The notes: a model not told the origin generated them from the letters alone. Shown: positions 44,614 to 53,203, numbered from the stretch's first letter. The stretch: 64,000 bases of DNA from VYFG01 sp965204165 (GCA_965204165.1 OZ241969.1:930001-994000); one strand, 5' to 3'. Numbers and translations: made by a program.

Positions 44614-44805
44614 TCATGATCTCGCCGGGACCGCATTGAGGAATCCGGGGACAACGACGGCCAGCAGGAAAACCAGTACCAGACTGCATCCAATCCTGAT
44701 TCCGTGACGGGTCGCCACCGGCCAGAGAACCGCGCACAGAACCAGGATCAGGACGAAGGTCACCCCTGAAGACCGCCCGGATTGCCCAGAATGGCAGTCA
44801 TGCAT
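44614..44805 (-). CDS. Possible small membrane protein
   Basis: A 63-residue minus-strand frame with two hydrophobic stretches (GVTFVLILVLCAVLWPVA and GCSLVLVFLLAVVVPGFL) separated by THGIRI-like polar residues: a plausible two-helix inner-membrane protein. No RBS of note, no neighbours in an operon. Could be chance. Confidence 0.35.
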   Translation of the reverse strand: MHDCHSGQSGRSSGVTFVLILVLCAVLWPVATRHGIRIGCSLVLVFLLAVVVPGFLNAVPARS

Positions 44806-45307
44806 GCGGCCACAACAAAGGCGGCAAGGATTACGCGTGTTTGGCGATCGGCCATTTGCGCCCGTATCCGGTCAACCACGAATTCATGTTTGGCCCGGCT
44901 CATTGCTCAAAATGAATACCCGGAAACGGCATCCGGCCCATATGCCCGAAGGAACCGGGAGCATGAGATCGGGTATATTCGTATCGATTGTGCATCATCC
45001 GCATCCATCGTAACCATGCCCGGGAAACGCCTGCAAGATCATTGCCCGGCTCGGGGCACCCTGGGAATGACCGGCTGGGATGCGTATTGATACGCCTGGT
45101 TTGAATCAAATTCGCTTGCGTTATGCTTACGGAACGAAAATTCCGGAAGGTTCAAATTTTCATGAAAGTTGCATTTTATATTATTGCTATATATCAGTTA
45201 TTTTATTAATTAATGTCAATCCAAGGAATTCATTTTATTTCTAAATCCGGGCATTCCATGACTGCGGTGCCGGCGCGGAAGGTCGCGGATGTCCATTCGG
45301 GCAGGTG
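44806..45307. other. Intergenic region with an A/T-rich block
   Basis: 502 bp, no gene. 45131-45245 is strikingly A/T-rich (TATTATTGCTATATATCAG and similar), standing out against GC-rich surroundings. It may be a promoter region or the remains of a different replicon segment. Confidence 0.4.
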
Positions 45308-45395
45308 TCAGTCTGCAGGTTTGCGGTCGGGAAAACAGTCGTAGAGCTTCAGATAAGGCACCAGTCACACGACATTGCCGCATCCCGCCTTGGAC
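45308..45395 (-). pseudogene. Decayed 3' fragment of a SprT-like gene
   Basis: Minus-strand translation gives GCGNVV, a stop, then LVPYLKLYDCFPDRKPAD and a stop. The intact SprT-like gene at 48707-49573 ends CGNAVWLAPYEKLSPCIRSDCKPD. The two tails align over about 25 residues, with the tryptophan codon TGG turned into TGA. So this is the remnant of a second copy, 3.4 kb from the intact one. Nothing of the catalytic part remains. Confidence 0.7.
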
Positions 45396-45420
45396 CGCTT
45401 CGGGTTACCAGCCGAAGCGG
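45395..45420 (-). terminator. Hairpin downstream of the Spy-like gene
   Basis: CCGCTTCGG (45395-45403) and CCGAAGCGG (45412-45420) form a 9-bp stem 21 bp past the stop of the minus-strand Spy-like gene. It lacks a T-run on that strand, so it may be a weak terminator or an mRNA 3' stabilizer. Confidence 0.45.
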
Positions 45421-45440
45421 GCCTTGTGGGAAGGGTGAAT

Positions 45441-45953
45441 TCAAGCACCACCCTTCGGCCCATCATGATTGTGTAGGGTCATCCCTGCCTCCATGACCTG
45501 TTGCACCTCCCGAATCTGGTCGGGGGTGAGCACGGTTGCCAGCTGTTTCAGGACTCCAGTCAGTTCCAGAGCCCGGTCCCGTGCCACCGCGGCAACGCGA
45601 TCCGCCAGTTTCGCTGCCCTGTCGTCGAAATCCTCTGCCGTGGGATCCAGCGCCAAGGCCTCCAGCATCAACCCGTGGCGGGTATTCTGATGGTCGTTCT
45701 GCTGCTGGCGTCTGGTCCTGAGAATTTCCTTCAGGGTGTCGAGCTGGGCTTCGGTCACCTCAGGGTCCTCGCTGGCATGCACTATCAGATGCTTCATGCC
45801 ACGGTCTCCAAGCATGCCGTCAAGATAGCCGTGACGGTGATGGTATCCCTGGTCATCTCCACCGTGCTTGTTGTGGTTGTCGGCAAAAGCCGTGCCAATG
45901 TCCAGGATGACCGCCATGAGAATGGTTGCGTTGGCAATGTTTCGGTGTTTCAT
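45441..45953 (-). CDS. Spy/CpxP-like periplasmic protein
   Basis: A 170-residue protein with signal peptide MKHRNIANATILMAVILDIGTAFA, cleaved before DNHN. A His-rich stretch follows (NHNKHGGDDQGYHHRHGYLD), then a helical region with VTEAQLDTLKEIL and LTPDQIREVQQVME, which are LTxxQ-type motifs. Spy/CpxP proteins are periplasmic chaperones or stress sensors, and His-rich members often answer metal stress. It stands alone, between gene fragments. The start is the ATG at 45953. Confidence 0.8.
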   Translation of the reverse strand: MKHRNIANATILMAVILDIGTAFADNHNKHGGDDQGYHHRHGYLDGMLGDRGMKHLIVHASEDPEVTEAQLDTLKEILRTRRQQQNDHQNTRHGLMLEALALDPTAEDFDDRAAKLADRVAAVARDRALELTGVLKQLATVLTPDQIREVQQVMEAGMTLHNHDGPKGGA

Positions 45954-46495
45954 GATTCCAGTCTCCGGGTATTTTCATTTGGCATCTGTCATGCTTTTCC
46001 GATAGGGCCATTGTGGTCCTGCCGTTGCAAACACACGGTTAATGGGGCGTAAAAATTCGGTAAATAATCCGTCCCGCACAAGGGAGCGAGCCAGCGGGAC
46101 GGCATTCCCCACCCGGGGCGGATTGACCGGCCGCCCCGAGGGGCAGCCGCAGGAGCGGCACGGTGAATGCGGTAAATTCATTTCCATACCGGTTGTTACC
46201 TCCCACATTAAATCATCACCTCTGAGGGGATTTGTCCCGGATTCCTCCAACCCGGGAAGGTGCAGAAGCTGATATAAAGCAGGACGTTTTCTTCCCGGCA
46301 GCCTGTATTCGAGCAGCCCTATTCGGGTAGCCGTTTCCGGCAGAAGAATTCAAGGAGCAACGACGCAAGGAGGAAACGAAAACACCGCATCGATAATTTC
46401 GCAAGGTCGCAAACCTGCCAACCTGGCACATGAATTTGTTTGTCTATTTCGGCAGAGATTGCTGGTTCTGTATCCCGTAACTGTGTCTCGACAAC
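45954..46495. other. Intergenic region with structured DNA and short repeats
   Basis: 542 bp without a gene. Contains three consecutive hairpins (46070-46159), a 26-bp stretch (46352-46377) identical to part of the autotransporter gene at 62912-62937, and a 29-bp stretch (46385-46413) matching 48572-48600 at 26 positions. Confidence 0.5.
46070..46159. repeat. Three consecutive hairpins
   Basis: Stems: CGTCCCGC/GCGGGACG (46070-46077, 46094-46101), CGGGGCGG/CCGCCCCG (46114-46121, 46131-46138) and GCCGC/GCGGC (46146-46150, 46155-46159). TCGGTAAAT (46058) and GCGGTAAAT (46170) lie just outside. This could be a structured RNA or a small non-coding element. Confidence 0.5.
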
Positions 46496-47131
46496 TTATT
46501 GCTTTGCTTCGTCCCGATCCCCTCCTTCATCTTCCAATCCTGATCCCGGATCCGGCCACAGGTCTCCCAGGCTGAAGCTGGTCGCTTCGAACGGGGGCAA
46601 AGAGACGGAATCGTTGTCCGTCAGCGTCTCCAGGAGAAGCCATTGACCATCATGCAACTCGAATGCTTCCAGGGTGCGCGCATCGGGGTCAACGAACCAC
46701 AGGTAAGCCACGCCCTCGCGGGCATAGACCGCACGCTTCATTCCCAGATCCAGCCCCCTCGTCGAGGGCGAGAGGACTTCGCACACCCAGTCCGGTGCCA
46801 GGGTGAAGTACGCCACGTCGGGAACTTCCGGTAGCCGCTTCCGCCGCCAGCCCGCGAGATCAGGAACCAGAATGTCATCCCCAAAGTGCAGCTCCGGTTC
46901 GAAGAGTATCCACCAACCGTCCGGGCCGTCGTAATCGAAGTCGTAAGGTGGTGCTATTCTCGCACCGATCCCTGTACTTGCCCGAGCATGTTTATATGCC
47001 GGTCGTGGACTCATGTGAAGAGTTCCGTCGACGATTTCGGCCACCTTGTGCGGCGGTGCATCGAGCACATCCTGATATGTCGCCCGGATGAAAGATCTGG
47101 ATACCCTGGTTGCAGCCTTCGTGGCCATCAT
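46496..47131 (-). CDS. Uma2-family PD-(D/E)xK endonuclease-like protein
   Basis: A 211-residue protein from ATG 47131 with GGAGAAGCA just upstream; the frame extends to 47188 but the RBS supports the inner start. It contains KVAEIVDGTLHMSPRP, ILVPDLAGWRRKRLPEVPDV, APDWVCEVLSPSTRGLD, a KRAVYAREGVAYLWFVDP strand-helix and LEAFELHDGQW. This order is diagnostic of Uma2 (DUF820) proteins, with catalytic Asp and Glu in VPD and CEV. Function in cells is unclear; they are numerous in cyanobacteria and other bacteria with many mobile elements. Confidence 0.9.
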   Translation of the reverse strand: MMATKAATRVSRSFIRATYQDVLDAPPHKVAEIVDGTLHMSPRPAYKHARASTGIGARIAPPYDFDYDGPDGWWILFEPELHFGDDILVPDLAGWRRKRLPEVPDVAYFTLAPDWVCEVLSPSTRGLDLGMKRAVYAREGVAYLWFVDPDARTLEAFELHDGQWLLLETLTDNDSVSLPPFEATSFSLGDLWPDPGSGLEDEGGDRDEAKQ

Positions 47132-47298
47132 TGCTTCTCCTGGGGCCGTAAATTTCCTAGTGTAGCCCCGTAGCGCCGGCCGGCTCAAGACTGACTGACG
47201 CCTGTTGTTCCCTGGCGATCCTGCAGCTTGGATCTCCGGGTGGAAGATTCATCGAGACAACAGGGCCGTGCGGACATGGTAGTGCCCACGACGGCAAG

Positions 47299-47490
47299 GT
47301 GTTCGTGTCCGAATTCAAGATGGCCGACGGGGAAGACGACCGGGACGCCGCCGCCCGACAGGCCATCGAACAGATCCGTGAAAAGGGCTATGCCGAACAA
47401 TATCGGGACCGGAACGAACCGGTCCACATGATCGGGGTGGCCTTCGTAAGGGACCGGAGCCCGGCGGCGGTGAATGTGGTCCCTGCCTGA
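47299..47490 (+). pseudogene. C-terminal fragment of an AAA-ATPase/PD-(D/E)xK protein
   Basis: Encodes FVSEFKMADGEDDRDAAARQ, then AIEQIREKGYAEQYRDRNEP and VHMIGVAFVRD. This matches the last 55 residues of the AAA-ATPase_like/PDDEXK_9 family (EFKxxE … QIKxKGYAxKY … IGVxFS). The whole ATPase part is absent, so this is a tail fragment beginning at a fortuitous GTG. Confidence 0.7.
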
Positions 47491-48011
47491 GTCTGAGTTC
47501 TGAGCCCGAGCCAAGGGTGGTCAGGCCGCCGTGGAATCATGGCCGCGCCCACCCGGAAATGGTCATGTCCGGCCATGGTTGCAACACCCCGGGCCCCCGG
47601 ATGAATTCCGCAACGCCTGCTACGGTCTGCCCTGACCGCCCCGTCCATCCGGTTGAATTCGCCGGATTCCTCGGCGGTCACTGCACCTTCCGTCATCATT
47701 CCGGGCTTGAACAACACAGGGCTGTCCCCAGCGCGTGACCGTCGCCGGACAATGGACCGCGCCGCCCGCAGCCTCCTGCCAGTCGAGACGGACGGCGGCG
47801 TCCACGGGCCCGAAAGGTACGATCCGGCACCGCCTCGCAAGGCCATCGAACACCGCGCGGTGGCGGACGGTCAGGGCGTCGAACTGGACCGCGAGCACAC
47901 CCAGCCCGAGCGCGAAGATGCGCTCCAGGGCCGCCGCCGCAAGGGCGTCACGCTTCGCCGCGCGCGAAGCCGATCCGGGGACGATCCGGAAAGCGGCCGG
48001 GCATTCCCTCC
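47491..48011. other. Intergenic region with dispersed repeat
   Basis: 521 bp. Carries one copy of a 67-68 bp dispersed repeat (47602-47669). A minus-strand frame through 47640-48000 reads ALERIFALGLGVLAVQFDAL, then TVRHRAVFDGLARRCRIVPF, and looks weakly coding but has no start or family match. It may be a degraded gene. Confidence 0.4.
47602..47669 (+). repeat. Dispersed 67-68 bp repeat, copy 1
   Basis: TGAATTCCGCAACGCCTGCT to CCGGTTGAATTCGCCGGATTC. Copy 2 at 55515-55581 has the same orientation and differs by a 1-bp gap and a few bases. Both copies lie next to decayed genes. Confidence 0.8.
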
Positions 48012-48518
48012 TCAGGGGCCTTCCAGGTACTTGAAGACTCCGTATCCCGACCTGTCCCGGGCCTCGTCCACCACATACCCGACAGGAATGATCTGCAGAT
48101 CCTCCCATTTCGTGTATTCGGCGAATTGCCGGGTGCCCGTCAGAAAGAGACCGACGGAAACCTCCCGCGCCCGGCCTCCCTGACTCCCCGCCCGGAAGCG
48201 GCAGTCGTACCCCGACGTGAACCGGGAATCCGCCGGCGAGAACAGATTTCCGATCCGCATCATGAGATCCGAACGCTTCTCAACCCTCGCGGAATCCTCC
48301 CGGCAATCGAGCGCGTTGAGCGCACAATAGCGCCTGGCGAACTCCCTGCAATATGCTGTTACAGTGACACTGTGCCGTGAACCGGCGGAAGCGGTTCCTT
48401 CCCCGGCCGTTTCCCGCAGCCCATTTCCGGCGTCGCAGCCCGAAACGAGAATCATCAGGACGCAGCAGCCCACAGAAATCCCGAGCGCTCCGGAAAGCGA
48501 TCTGTCCATTATGACCAT
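48012..48518 (-). CDS. Predicted lipoprotein, unknown function
   Basis: A 168-residue minus-strand protein with an N-terminal signal (SGALGISVGCCVLMILVSGC) and a lipobox LVSG-Cys, so it should be lipid-anchored in the periplasm. The rest has four further cysteines (CREF, YCALNALDC, YDC) that could form disulfides, and SVGLFLTGTRQFAEYTKWED near the end. ATG 48509 is an alternative start. The gene has no operon partner. No family is recognized. Confidence 0.7.
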   Translation of the reverse strand: MVIMDRSLSGALGISVGCCVLMILVSGCDAGNGLRETAGEGTASAGSRHSVTVTAYCREFARRYCALNALDCREDSARVEKRSDLMMRIGNLFSPADSRFTSGYDCRFRAGSQGGRAREVSVGLFLTGTRQFAEYTKWEDLQIIPVGYVVDEARDRSGYGVFKYLEGP

Positions 48519-48706
48519 GGGCGGATGCTAACAGCACCGGGCAAACCCCGGCAACTTCCGTCACTGTCACGCCGCATCGACAATTTCACAGGGTCGCAAA
48601 GCCGATTTCATCACGGCCCGGCCGAACGGGTGCCGAATGCCGGTATCCGGACAGCGCCGATATCACCACGCCTGTCGACACGATGTACATGCATACCGGC
48701 AGGTCG

Positions 48707-49573
48707 TCAGTCGGGTTTGCAGTCGGAACGAATACAGGGGCTGAGCTTTTCATAAGGCGCCAGCCACACGGCATTGCCGCATTTCACCTTTACCCGCCTG
48801 GGGTTCATTTTCACGATGGAACCTGTCCAGTGCTTGCCGCGGGCGATGAATGTCACGGTATCGCCGGTACGGAATTTCCCCCTGGCGTCCTCCCCGCCAT
48901 GGCCTGCTCCGCCCGACCCGCATATGCCGGATTTCGGCACCGCACCGATCCGGCGGGCAATCTCCTTCCAGGCGGGACCGTGGCCCGCATCCGAACCGGC
49001 CAGTGCGTGGGCGATCTCATGGAGAATCGTGTCGGTGACCTGACCCGGTGGGCCGCCCACGGCGTGCAGCCGGCTGAGGAGGATGAGTTTCCGGTCCGGA
49101 CGGCATTCCCCCAGCCTTCCCCATGCCGCGCTGAACCGAAGCTCCCACTCCTTGAGCCCATGGCGGTCCATCAGGCCGCGTGCCTCAAGGGCCACTTTCC
49201 CCAGTCGGGCTGCCCTTGGCCGTCGCGCCTCGGCTGTTTCAGCGCAAAGGTGGTCGAGTCCGGCATAGGGCACCCGCCAAATTTCGGCGTCACATTGCAC
49301 AGCAGCCCGTTTGGGGTTCAGCCTTTCGACCGTCCCGGTCATGGTGACGCCATCGGCAATGAAAAACCGCACCCGATCTCCGACCTCGAAAAAGACTTGG
49401 GCATCCTCCAGACACAGCGTTCGGGTCAGATCCGGCCCCATATTGTCGAAGAGCAGTTCAAGCCAGGCCATGTCCGGCATCCGGGGGCGGGAACCGGTCA
49501 CGATGTCACACTGTAACATGGTTTGTTCATCACGGAGGTGAGCGAGGGCGGTTTCGGGGTTATAGTTCGGCAC
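48707..49573 (-). CDS. SprT-like zinc metalloprotease domain protein
   Basis: A 288-residue protein. The central SprT-like domain has a RLGKVALEARGLMDRHGL helix, LRFSAAWGRLGECRPDRK, the zinc site ILHEIAHAL with a third ligand in GHGPAWKEI. Short repeated beta modules flank it: VGDRVRFFIADGVTMTGTVE near the N-terminus and TGDTVTFIARGKHWTGSIVK near the end, each followed by NPKR or NPRR and a C-x-V/C-x-N/E strand. SprT-like proteases degrade DNA-protein crosslinks or act in repair. The duplicated KOW/SH3-like module is unusual. A decayed copy of its tail lies at 45308. Confidence 0.85.
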   Translation of the reverse strand: MPNYNPETALAHLRDEQTMLQCDIVTGSRPRMPDMAWLELLFDNMGPDLTRTLCLEDAQVFFEVGDRVRFFIADGVTMTGTVERLNPKRAAVQCDAEIWRVPYAGLDHLCAETAEARRPRAARLGKVALEARGLMDRHGLKEWELRFSAAWGRLGECRPDRKLILLSRLHAVGGPPGQVTDTILHEIAHALAGSDAGHGPAWKEIARRIGAVPKSGICGSGGAGHGGEDARGKFRTGDTVTFIARGKHWTGSIVKMNPRRVKVKCGNAVWLAPYEKLSPCIRSDCKPD

Positions 49574-49638
49574 TGTACCACTCTTTTCGGCTCACCTGCA
49601 TCCCTGGTACGCCGATGAGGAAAGTATTGACCCCAAAC

Positions 49639-49680
49639 CCTGAAGGAACCCCTGAAGAAACCTGAAGAAACCTGAAGGAA
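49639..49680 (+). repeat. Four 10-bp tandem repeats before a small membrane gene
   Basis: CCTGAAGGAA (49639), then CCTGAAGAAA (49651), CCTGAAGAAA (49661) and CCTGAAGGAA (49671), in the 5' leader of the gene at 49692. The repeat supplies several AAGGAA-type ribosome binding sites, so a copy-number change could alter translation. Confidence 0.75.
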
Positions 49681-49691
49681 ACCGGAACCCC

Positions 49692-49874
49692 ATGGACAAT
49701 ACGCTCTGGATCGTACTGCTGATACTGTTGGTGGCCGCGGTCCTTGCGGCGACCTTCTGGCGGGCCGCACAAGGCACGAGGCGGAAGATCGAAAAGGACG
49801 ACGCGCGCTCCGCCCGGGAACATAGGAAACTCACCCGGCGATACCGGAAGGAACGGGAACGCCTCGGCGAATAG
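49692..49874 (+). CDS. Small single-helix membrane protein
   Basis: A 60-residue protein: MDNTLWIVLLILLVAAVLAA is a transmembrane helix, followed by a highly charged, basic helix (RRKIEKDDARSAREHRKLTR). The ATG has AAGGAAA 10-16 bp upstream, inside the tandem repeat. It resembles small type I inner-membrane proteins of unknown role. Confidence 0.6.
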   Translation: MDNTLWIVLLILLVAAVLAATFWRAAQGTRRKIEKDDARSAREHRKLTRRYRKERERLGE

Positions 49875-50256
49875 TTCTCCATTTCCCGTGTTCCGTGTCG
49901 CGGGCAGATGGAACTGCCCGGCAGCGGGAACATGCCGGCGCAAACGGATCGGCCGGAACCGCCAGGGAATCCCCGAAACCCGGCACGGGCAACGAACATT
50001 CCGGACCCGATTCCCGCCGCGCGGTTACCCCGCCGCCCCTGCGCGACGGGGATCCTGACCGCAATTCGGCTCCATCCCCTGTAACTGCAATGGACGCGCA
50101 ATGGCCTTGTTACCGAACCGGGCCTGCAGGCGATCGGCAGCCCGACCGGAGAAATGAAAACGGCGCGACTGGCAGTGGCGGCGCCGGTCAGGCCGGGAAC
50201 CGGTTTCCCGCTCCCGCTTCCTGCCGGCTATGCGGCCTGATGCCATCAATCCGGGT
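49875..50256. other. Intergenic region, nothing recognized
   Basis: 382 bp of GC-rich sequence between the small membrane gene and the pRiA4b-type gene. Open frames here have no family features. Confidence 0.4.
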
Positions 50257-50874
50257 TCATCGCTTCGAACGCCGCGACCCGCTCCTGTGGCTGGCGACCG
50301 CACCGCGCCGCCGCCGGGCCATGTCCTCCATGCCGAGGCGGGCCCGCGCTTCGTCGATACCGGACAGATCGAATGACCCGCCGTACCAGTCGAGCGCCAC
50401 CCGATGCTCCTCGTGTGACGGATCGAGGACCGCCTCCAGAAAATCCATGAACCCGTCCGGCCCGCCGACATCCTCCGGCGGACAGCGTCGGGCCCCGCCC
50501 ACAAAGGTTGGATACTCGATTTTCGGATCGCCGTCGCCAACCCACTCGACCATCACGTCATGGCGCCAGTTGTCACCATGGTCGTAGACATAAACGAACC
50601 GGTCCACTCCACGCGCGATCAAGGTATTCAGCCGCAGCCCCTTCGCGTTGTAGATCACCGGCTCGTCATCGAACTCGCGGAACGACGGATCGCCATAGCT
50701 ACGGCCGTCGATCCCGAACTCCCACAGGTGCGAGAATGTCCAGCCCATGGTCATCTGGATTGCCTCGTGCAAGGCCTCCAGTGTCGCCGACAGCGGCATG
50801 TCGATCCGCCGCCAGATCTTCGGTTCGAGTTCCTGAAGCTCGACGCGTATCCGCGCGATTCGTTCGCTCACCAC
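50257..50874 (-). CDS. pRiA4b ORF-3-family protein
   Basis: A 205-residue protein starting at GTG 50874 (a second GTG is at 50871). It reads RIRVELQELEPKIWRRIDMP, ATLEALHEAIQMTMGWTFSH, LWEFGIDGRSYGDPS, YDHGDNWRHDVMVEWVGDGD and CPPEDVGGPDGFMDFLEA. This is the complete signature of the pRiA4b ORF-3 (MM3350-like) family. Its function is unknown. The start overlaps the upstream reading frame by 7 bp, so it is translationally coupled to it. Confidence 0.9.
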   Translation of the reverse strand: MVSERIARIRVELQELEPKIWRRIDMPLSATLEALHEAIQMTMGWTFSHLWEFGIDGRSYGDPSFREFDDEPVIYNAKGLRLNTLIARGVDRFVYVYDHGDNWRHDVMVEWVGDGDPKIEYPTFVGGARRCPPEDVGGPDGFMDFLEAVLDPSHEEHRVALDWYGGSFDLSGIDEARARLGMEDMARRRRGAVASHRSGSRRSKR

Positions 50875-51331
50875 GCTATCCCGTCGGCCTGCTCCCGATC
50901 CTTCGCGGCATGGAGACGCCACACCACGGCGGCAACCGGCGCATCCTCTGACGGCATCCGGAATTTCCTGCCGTCTTCCGGGGCAGTGCAGTTGCTGAAA
51001 TCAATGGAGAGATCAAGATCGGGTTTGCCGGCGTCCAGCGCATTCAGGCGCCCGTTTTCTTCCGTGGGGATGACTGCAACCAAACAGTCATCGATGACGG
51101 CCCGCATCTCGCCGGCGGCATCAGATCGAACCACTGCGAGGCAAGCGCGAGGAGCGTCTCCTTCTGCGTCCCGTCCAGCAGCCTGCCGGGGATGCCGACC
51201 GGCTCCGGCACCACACCGTCCCGGCCGGGACCGACCCGCAGGGCGCCGCGCCTGTCGCCGATCACCGCCAGCGCGCAGAACGTCCGGAAAAGAACCGATG
51301 CCAACGACCGCCTCACCGCAACCTCCAACAC
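50868..51331 (-). pseudogene. Frameshifted gene upstream of the pRiA4b-type gene
   Basis: Two overlapping minus-strand frames seem to be one gene. The upstream frame reads TFCALAVIGDRRGALRVGPG, VPEPVGIPGRLLDGTQKETL and LALASQWFDLMPPA. Near 51115 the sense shifts by one base into GEMRAVIDDCLVAVIPTEEN, ending ADGIAW. The alternative is that the downstream frame starts on its own at ATG 51134. No family was recognized. Confidence 0.45.
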
Positions 51332-51555
51332 CGGCCCGCCCGGACGGATTCCGCCGGCGGGTACAGCCCGGGAGCGCTTGCAGGCCGCAAGCGCCAGGCG
51401 TGACTGCCTTTGCGCCGAGGCGGTCCAGAGCCGCAGTCCCCGGCGAGGTGCTGCAGGCCGACCGCGTCCATCCTGATCGATAACCCTTTTTCAGGGATTG
51501 GAATTTTCATTTCCTATGTGTCGAATAGCCGTCAAAAGACCAAGACGGCTTTGCT

Positions 51556-51927
51556 TCATACGTACATGATGAAGTATTTCTTGAAATTAGTGGTCATGTT
51601 CCAAATTCCCGACCAGCCCCTTTGCATGACAAAACTGTCTCCTTCGCTATAGGTATTTTCATTCCCGTCCTGATCTGTTGTGGTTACACTCCCCTCCAAC
51701 ACAGTCATGAATTCATCTCCCGGGTAGCTGTCCACCCGTTCTTTACACGGGGTACACTCCCAGACGCCAGCCAGGTACCGCCCATCTTCCGAAGCCAGAA
51801 ATATGTGTGCCCGCTCCTTGGCTTCTCCTTCAAGAACAGCATCCGGGTGGATATAGGTACAGGGCTCCATCAGTTTTTCAGCTTCCTCAATCGATGCCAG
51901 TTTGCAAATCGGTTTTTCGTTCATCAT
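51556..51927 (-). CDS. Cupin-domain protein (EutQ/ureidoglycine-hydrolase type)
   Basis: A 123-residue single-cupin protein. GVWECTPCKERVDSYPGDEF, MTVLEGSVTTTDQDGNENTY and EGDSFVMQRGWSGIWNMTTN match cupins of the DUF861 type. The first motif retains Glu but has few histidines, so metal binding is uncertain. It lies 36 bp downstream of the flavoprotein genes on the same strand and is likely part of the same transcript. A role in amine or nitrogen metabolism is possible from that context only. Confidence 0.8.
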   Translation of the reverse strand: MMNEKPICKLASIEEAEKLMEPCTYIHPDAVLEGEAKERAHIFLASEDGRYLAGVWECTPCKERVDSYPGDEFMTVLEGSVTTTDQDGNENTYSEGDSFVMQRGWSGIWNMTTNFKKYFIMYV

Positions 51928-51963
51928 GTTGGTCTCATCAAATTTTCCAGGGAATCGAAATCG

Positions 51964-53178
51964 TCACTGCGCGGACAACTGATTCATTTCAGGCAAGTAT
52001 GGAATGTAACCTTCAGGGTCTTCATCCAGATTTCTGGCGTATTTGTGGCCTTCATATACAGCAGTTGCAATAATGCCAGGCGCCTCGCAGTCACCAATCC
52101 TGTCGACAGACCTGATTTCCGAATTACCCGGTTCAGCCACCCTGCTTTCCAACGAAAGGAACAGTTCATCGTTTGGCAATCTGCCAGTCACAATAATCAC
52201 AGATCTTGCGTCTACTTCCATCCCATCGCCACCATAGGCACAATCAAAGACCACGGACCCGTCTTTAACTTCGCTCAATACTTTCAATCTTTCGATTGGG
52301 ACGCCCAATTCCATCAATCGATGGATAACCTTGTGCTGCTCCATGGTAAGCAGCAAATACCCTGCCGGGTCGGCCGCGGACGTGACGTAAGTAACCGCTT
52401 TGCCTTCGGTTCTTAACTTTTCGGCAATAGCGTTCCCCATGTAACCGCCATCGGTATCATAGACAACCACCGGTCCTTCAATGTCGGCGCCGCTCATCAC
52501 ATCGTCCGGTGTATGGACATGCGATTTATCTGTCCCTTTCACTGGCCAGTAGTTTGCCCGGCCGACTGCATCACGTCGCCATCGGGCACCAGTTGCGACG
52601 ACAATTCTATTGGCTGCAAATTCCAGTATCCGATCCACATCAAGCTCGCTCTCCAGATACATGGAGACATTCGCTTTTTGCTGGAGCTGATGTTCTCTGT
52701 AATCCCTGACTCTCGCCCATTCCGCCAAACCGGGTAACGCACTTTCCGTTGTCACCCTTCCCCCAAGGGCAGACAGCTTTTCAGCTACGGTAACTTCGTA
52801 TCCACGATTACCAAGGGCGAGTGCGCACTCCATCCCGGCGGGTCCCGCACCCACGATCAGAATACTGTCATCGGAATTTCTGGGGGCGATGATTTCCGGA
52901 TGCCAGTTACGTCTTCCCTCCTCCATCATCGTCGGGTTTTGCGTGCAGCGTATCGGCGAGTAGGACCACTCCCCCGAAACACAGATGTTGCAACCGATGC
53001 ACTCACGAATATCCTCAACCCGACCTTCTTCGATTTTCTTCGGTAGAAACGGATCCGCTATGGACGGCCTCGCAGCACCGACAAAATCCATAACCCCACG
53101 CCTGACTTGAGATACCATGGCGTCTGGCGACGTAAACCTGCCAACGCCCACAACCGGTTTATCCGTCACCTGTTTCAC
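51964..53178 (-). CDS. Trimethylamine-dehydrogenase-type flavoprotein, C-terminal part
   Basis: 404 codons starting at a GTG inside a 23-bp duplication. The FMN-barrel end (VVGVGRFTSPDAMVSQVRRG) leads into the 4Fe-4S site CIGCNICVSGEWSYSPIRC, and then FAD/NADH-like binding folds: ILIVGAGPAGMECALALG and VVVYDTDGGYMGNAIAEKL. Trimethylamine dehydrogenase itself has the same domain order. The part is separated from the N-terminal half only by the 23-bp tandem duplication, which introduces a stop and a new start (GTGA overlap). Two subunits may be made, or the gene may be broken. Confidence 0.8.
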   Translation of the reverse strand: MKQVTDKPVVGVGRFTSPDAMVSQVRRGVMDFVGAARPSIADPFLPKKIEEGRVEDIRECIGCNICVSGEWSYSPIRCTQNPTMMEEGRRNWHPEIIAPRNSDDSILIVGAGPAGMECALALGNRGYEVTVAEKLSALGGRVTTESALPGLAEWARVRDYREHQLQQKANVSMYLESELDVDRILEFAANRIVVATGARWRRDAVGRANYWPVKGTDKSHVHTPDDVMSGADIEGPVVVYDTDGGYMGNAIAEKLRTEGKAVTYVTSAADPAGYLLLTMEQHKVIHRLMELGVPIERLKVLSEVKDGSVVFDCAYGGDGMEVDARSVIIVTGRLPNDELFLSLESRVAEPGNSEIRSVDRIGDCEAPGIIATAVYEGHKYARNLDEDPEGYIPYLPEMNQLSAQ

Positions 53179-53203
53179 GGTTTATCCGTCACCTGTTTCA
53201 CGA
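53158..53203. repeat. 23-bp tandem duplication splitting a flavoprotein gene
   Basis: A 23-nt unit (GGTTTATCCG…TGTTTCAC) occurs twice, at 53158-53180 and 53181-53203, with no difference between copies. 23 is not a multiple of three, so the second copy shifts the frame; losing one copy joins the two flanking ORFs (…KQVTDKPVVGVGRF…). A perfect direct repeat suggests a recent slip. Confidence 0.95.

Noticed and set aside
47620..48108. A 162-codon minus-strand ORF
   Set aside because: Part of it looks weakly coding, but it runs into the dispersed repeat and has no start or family support.
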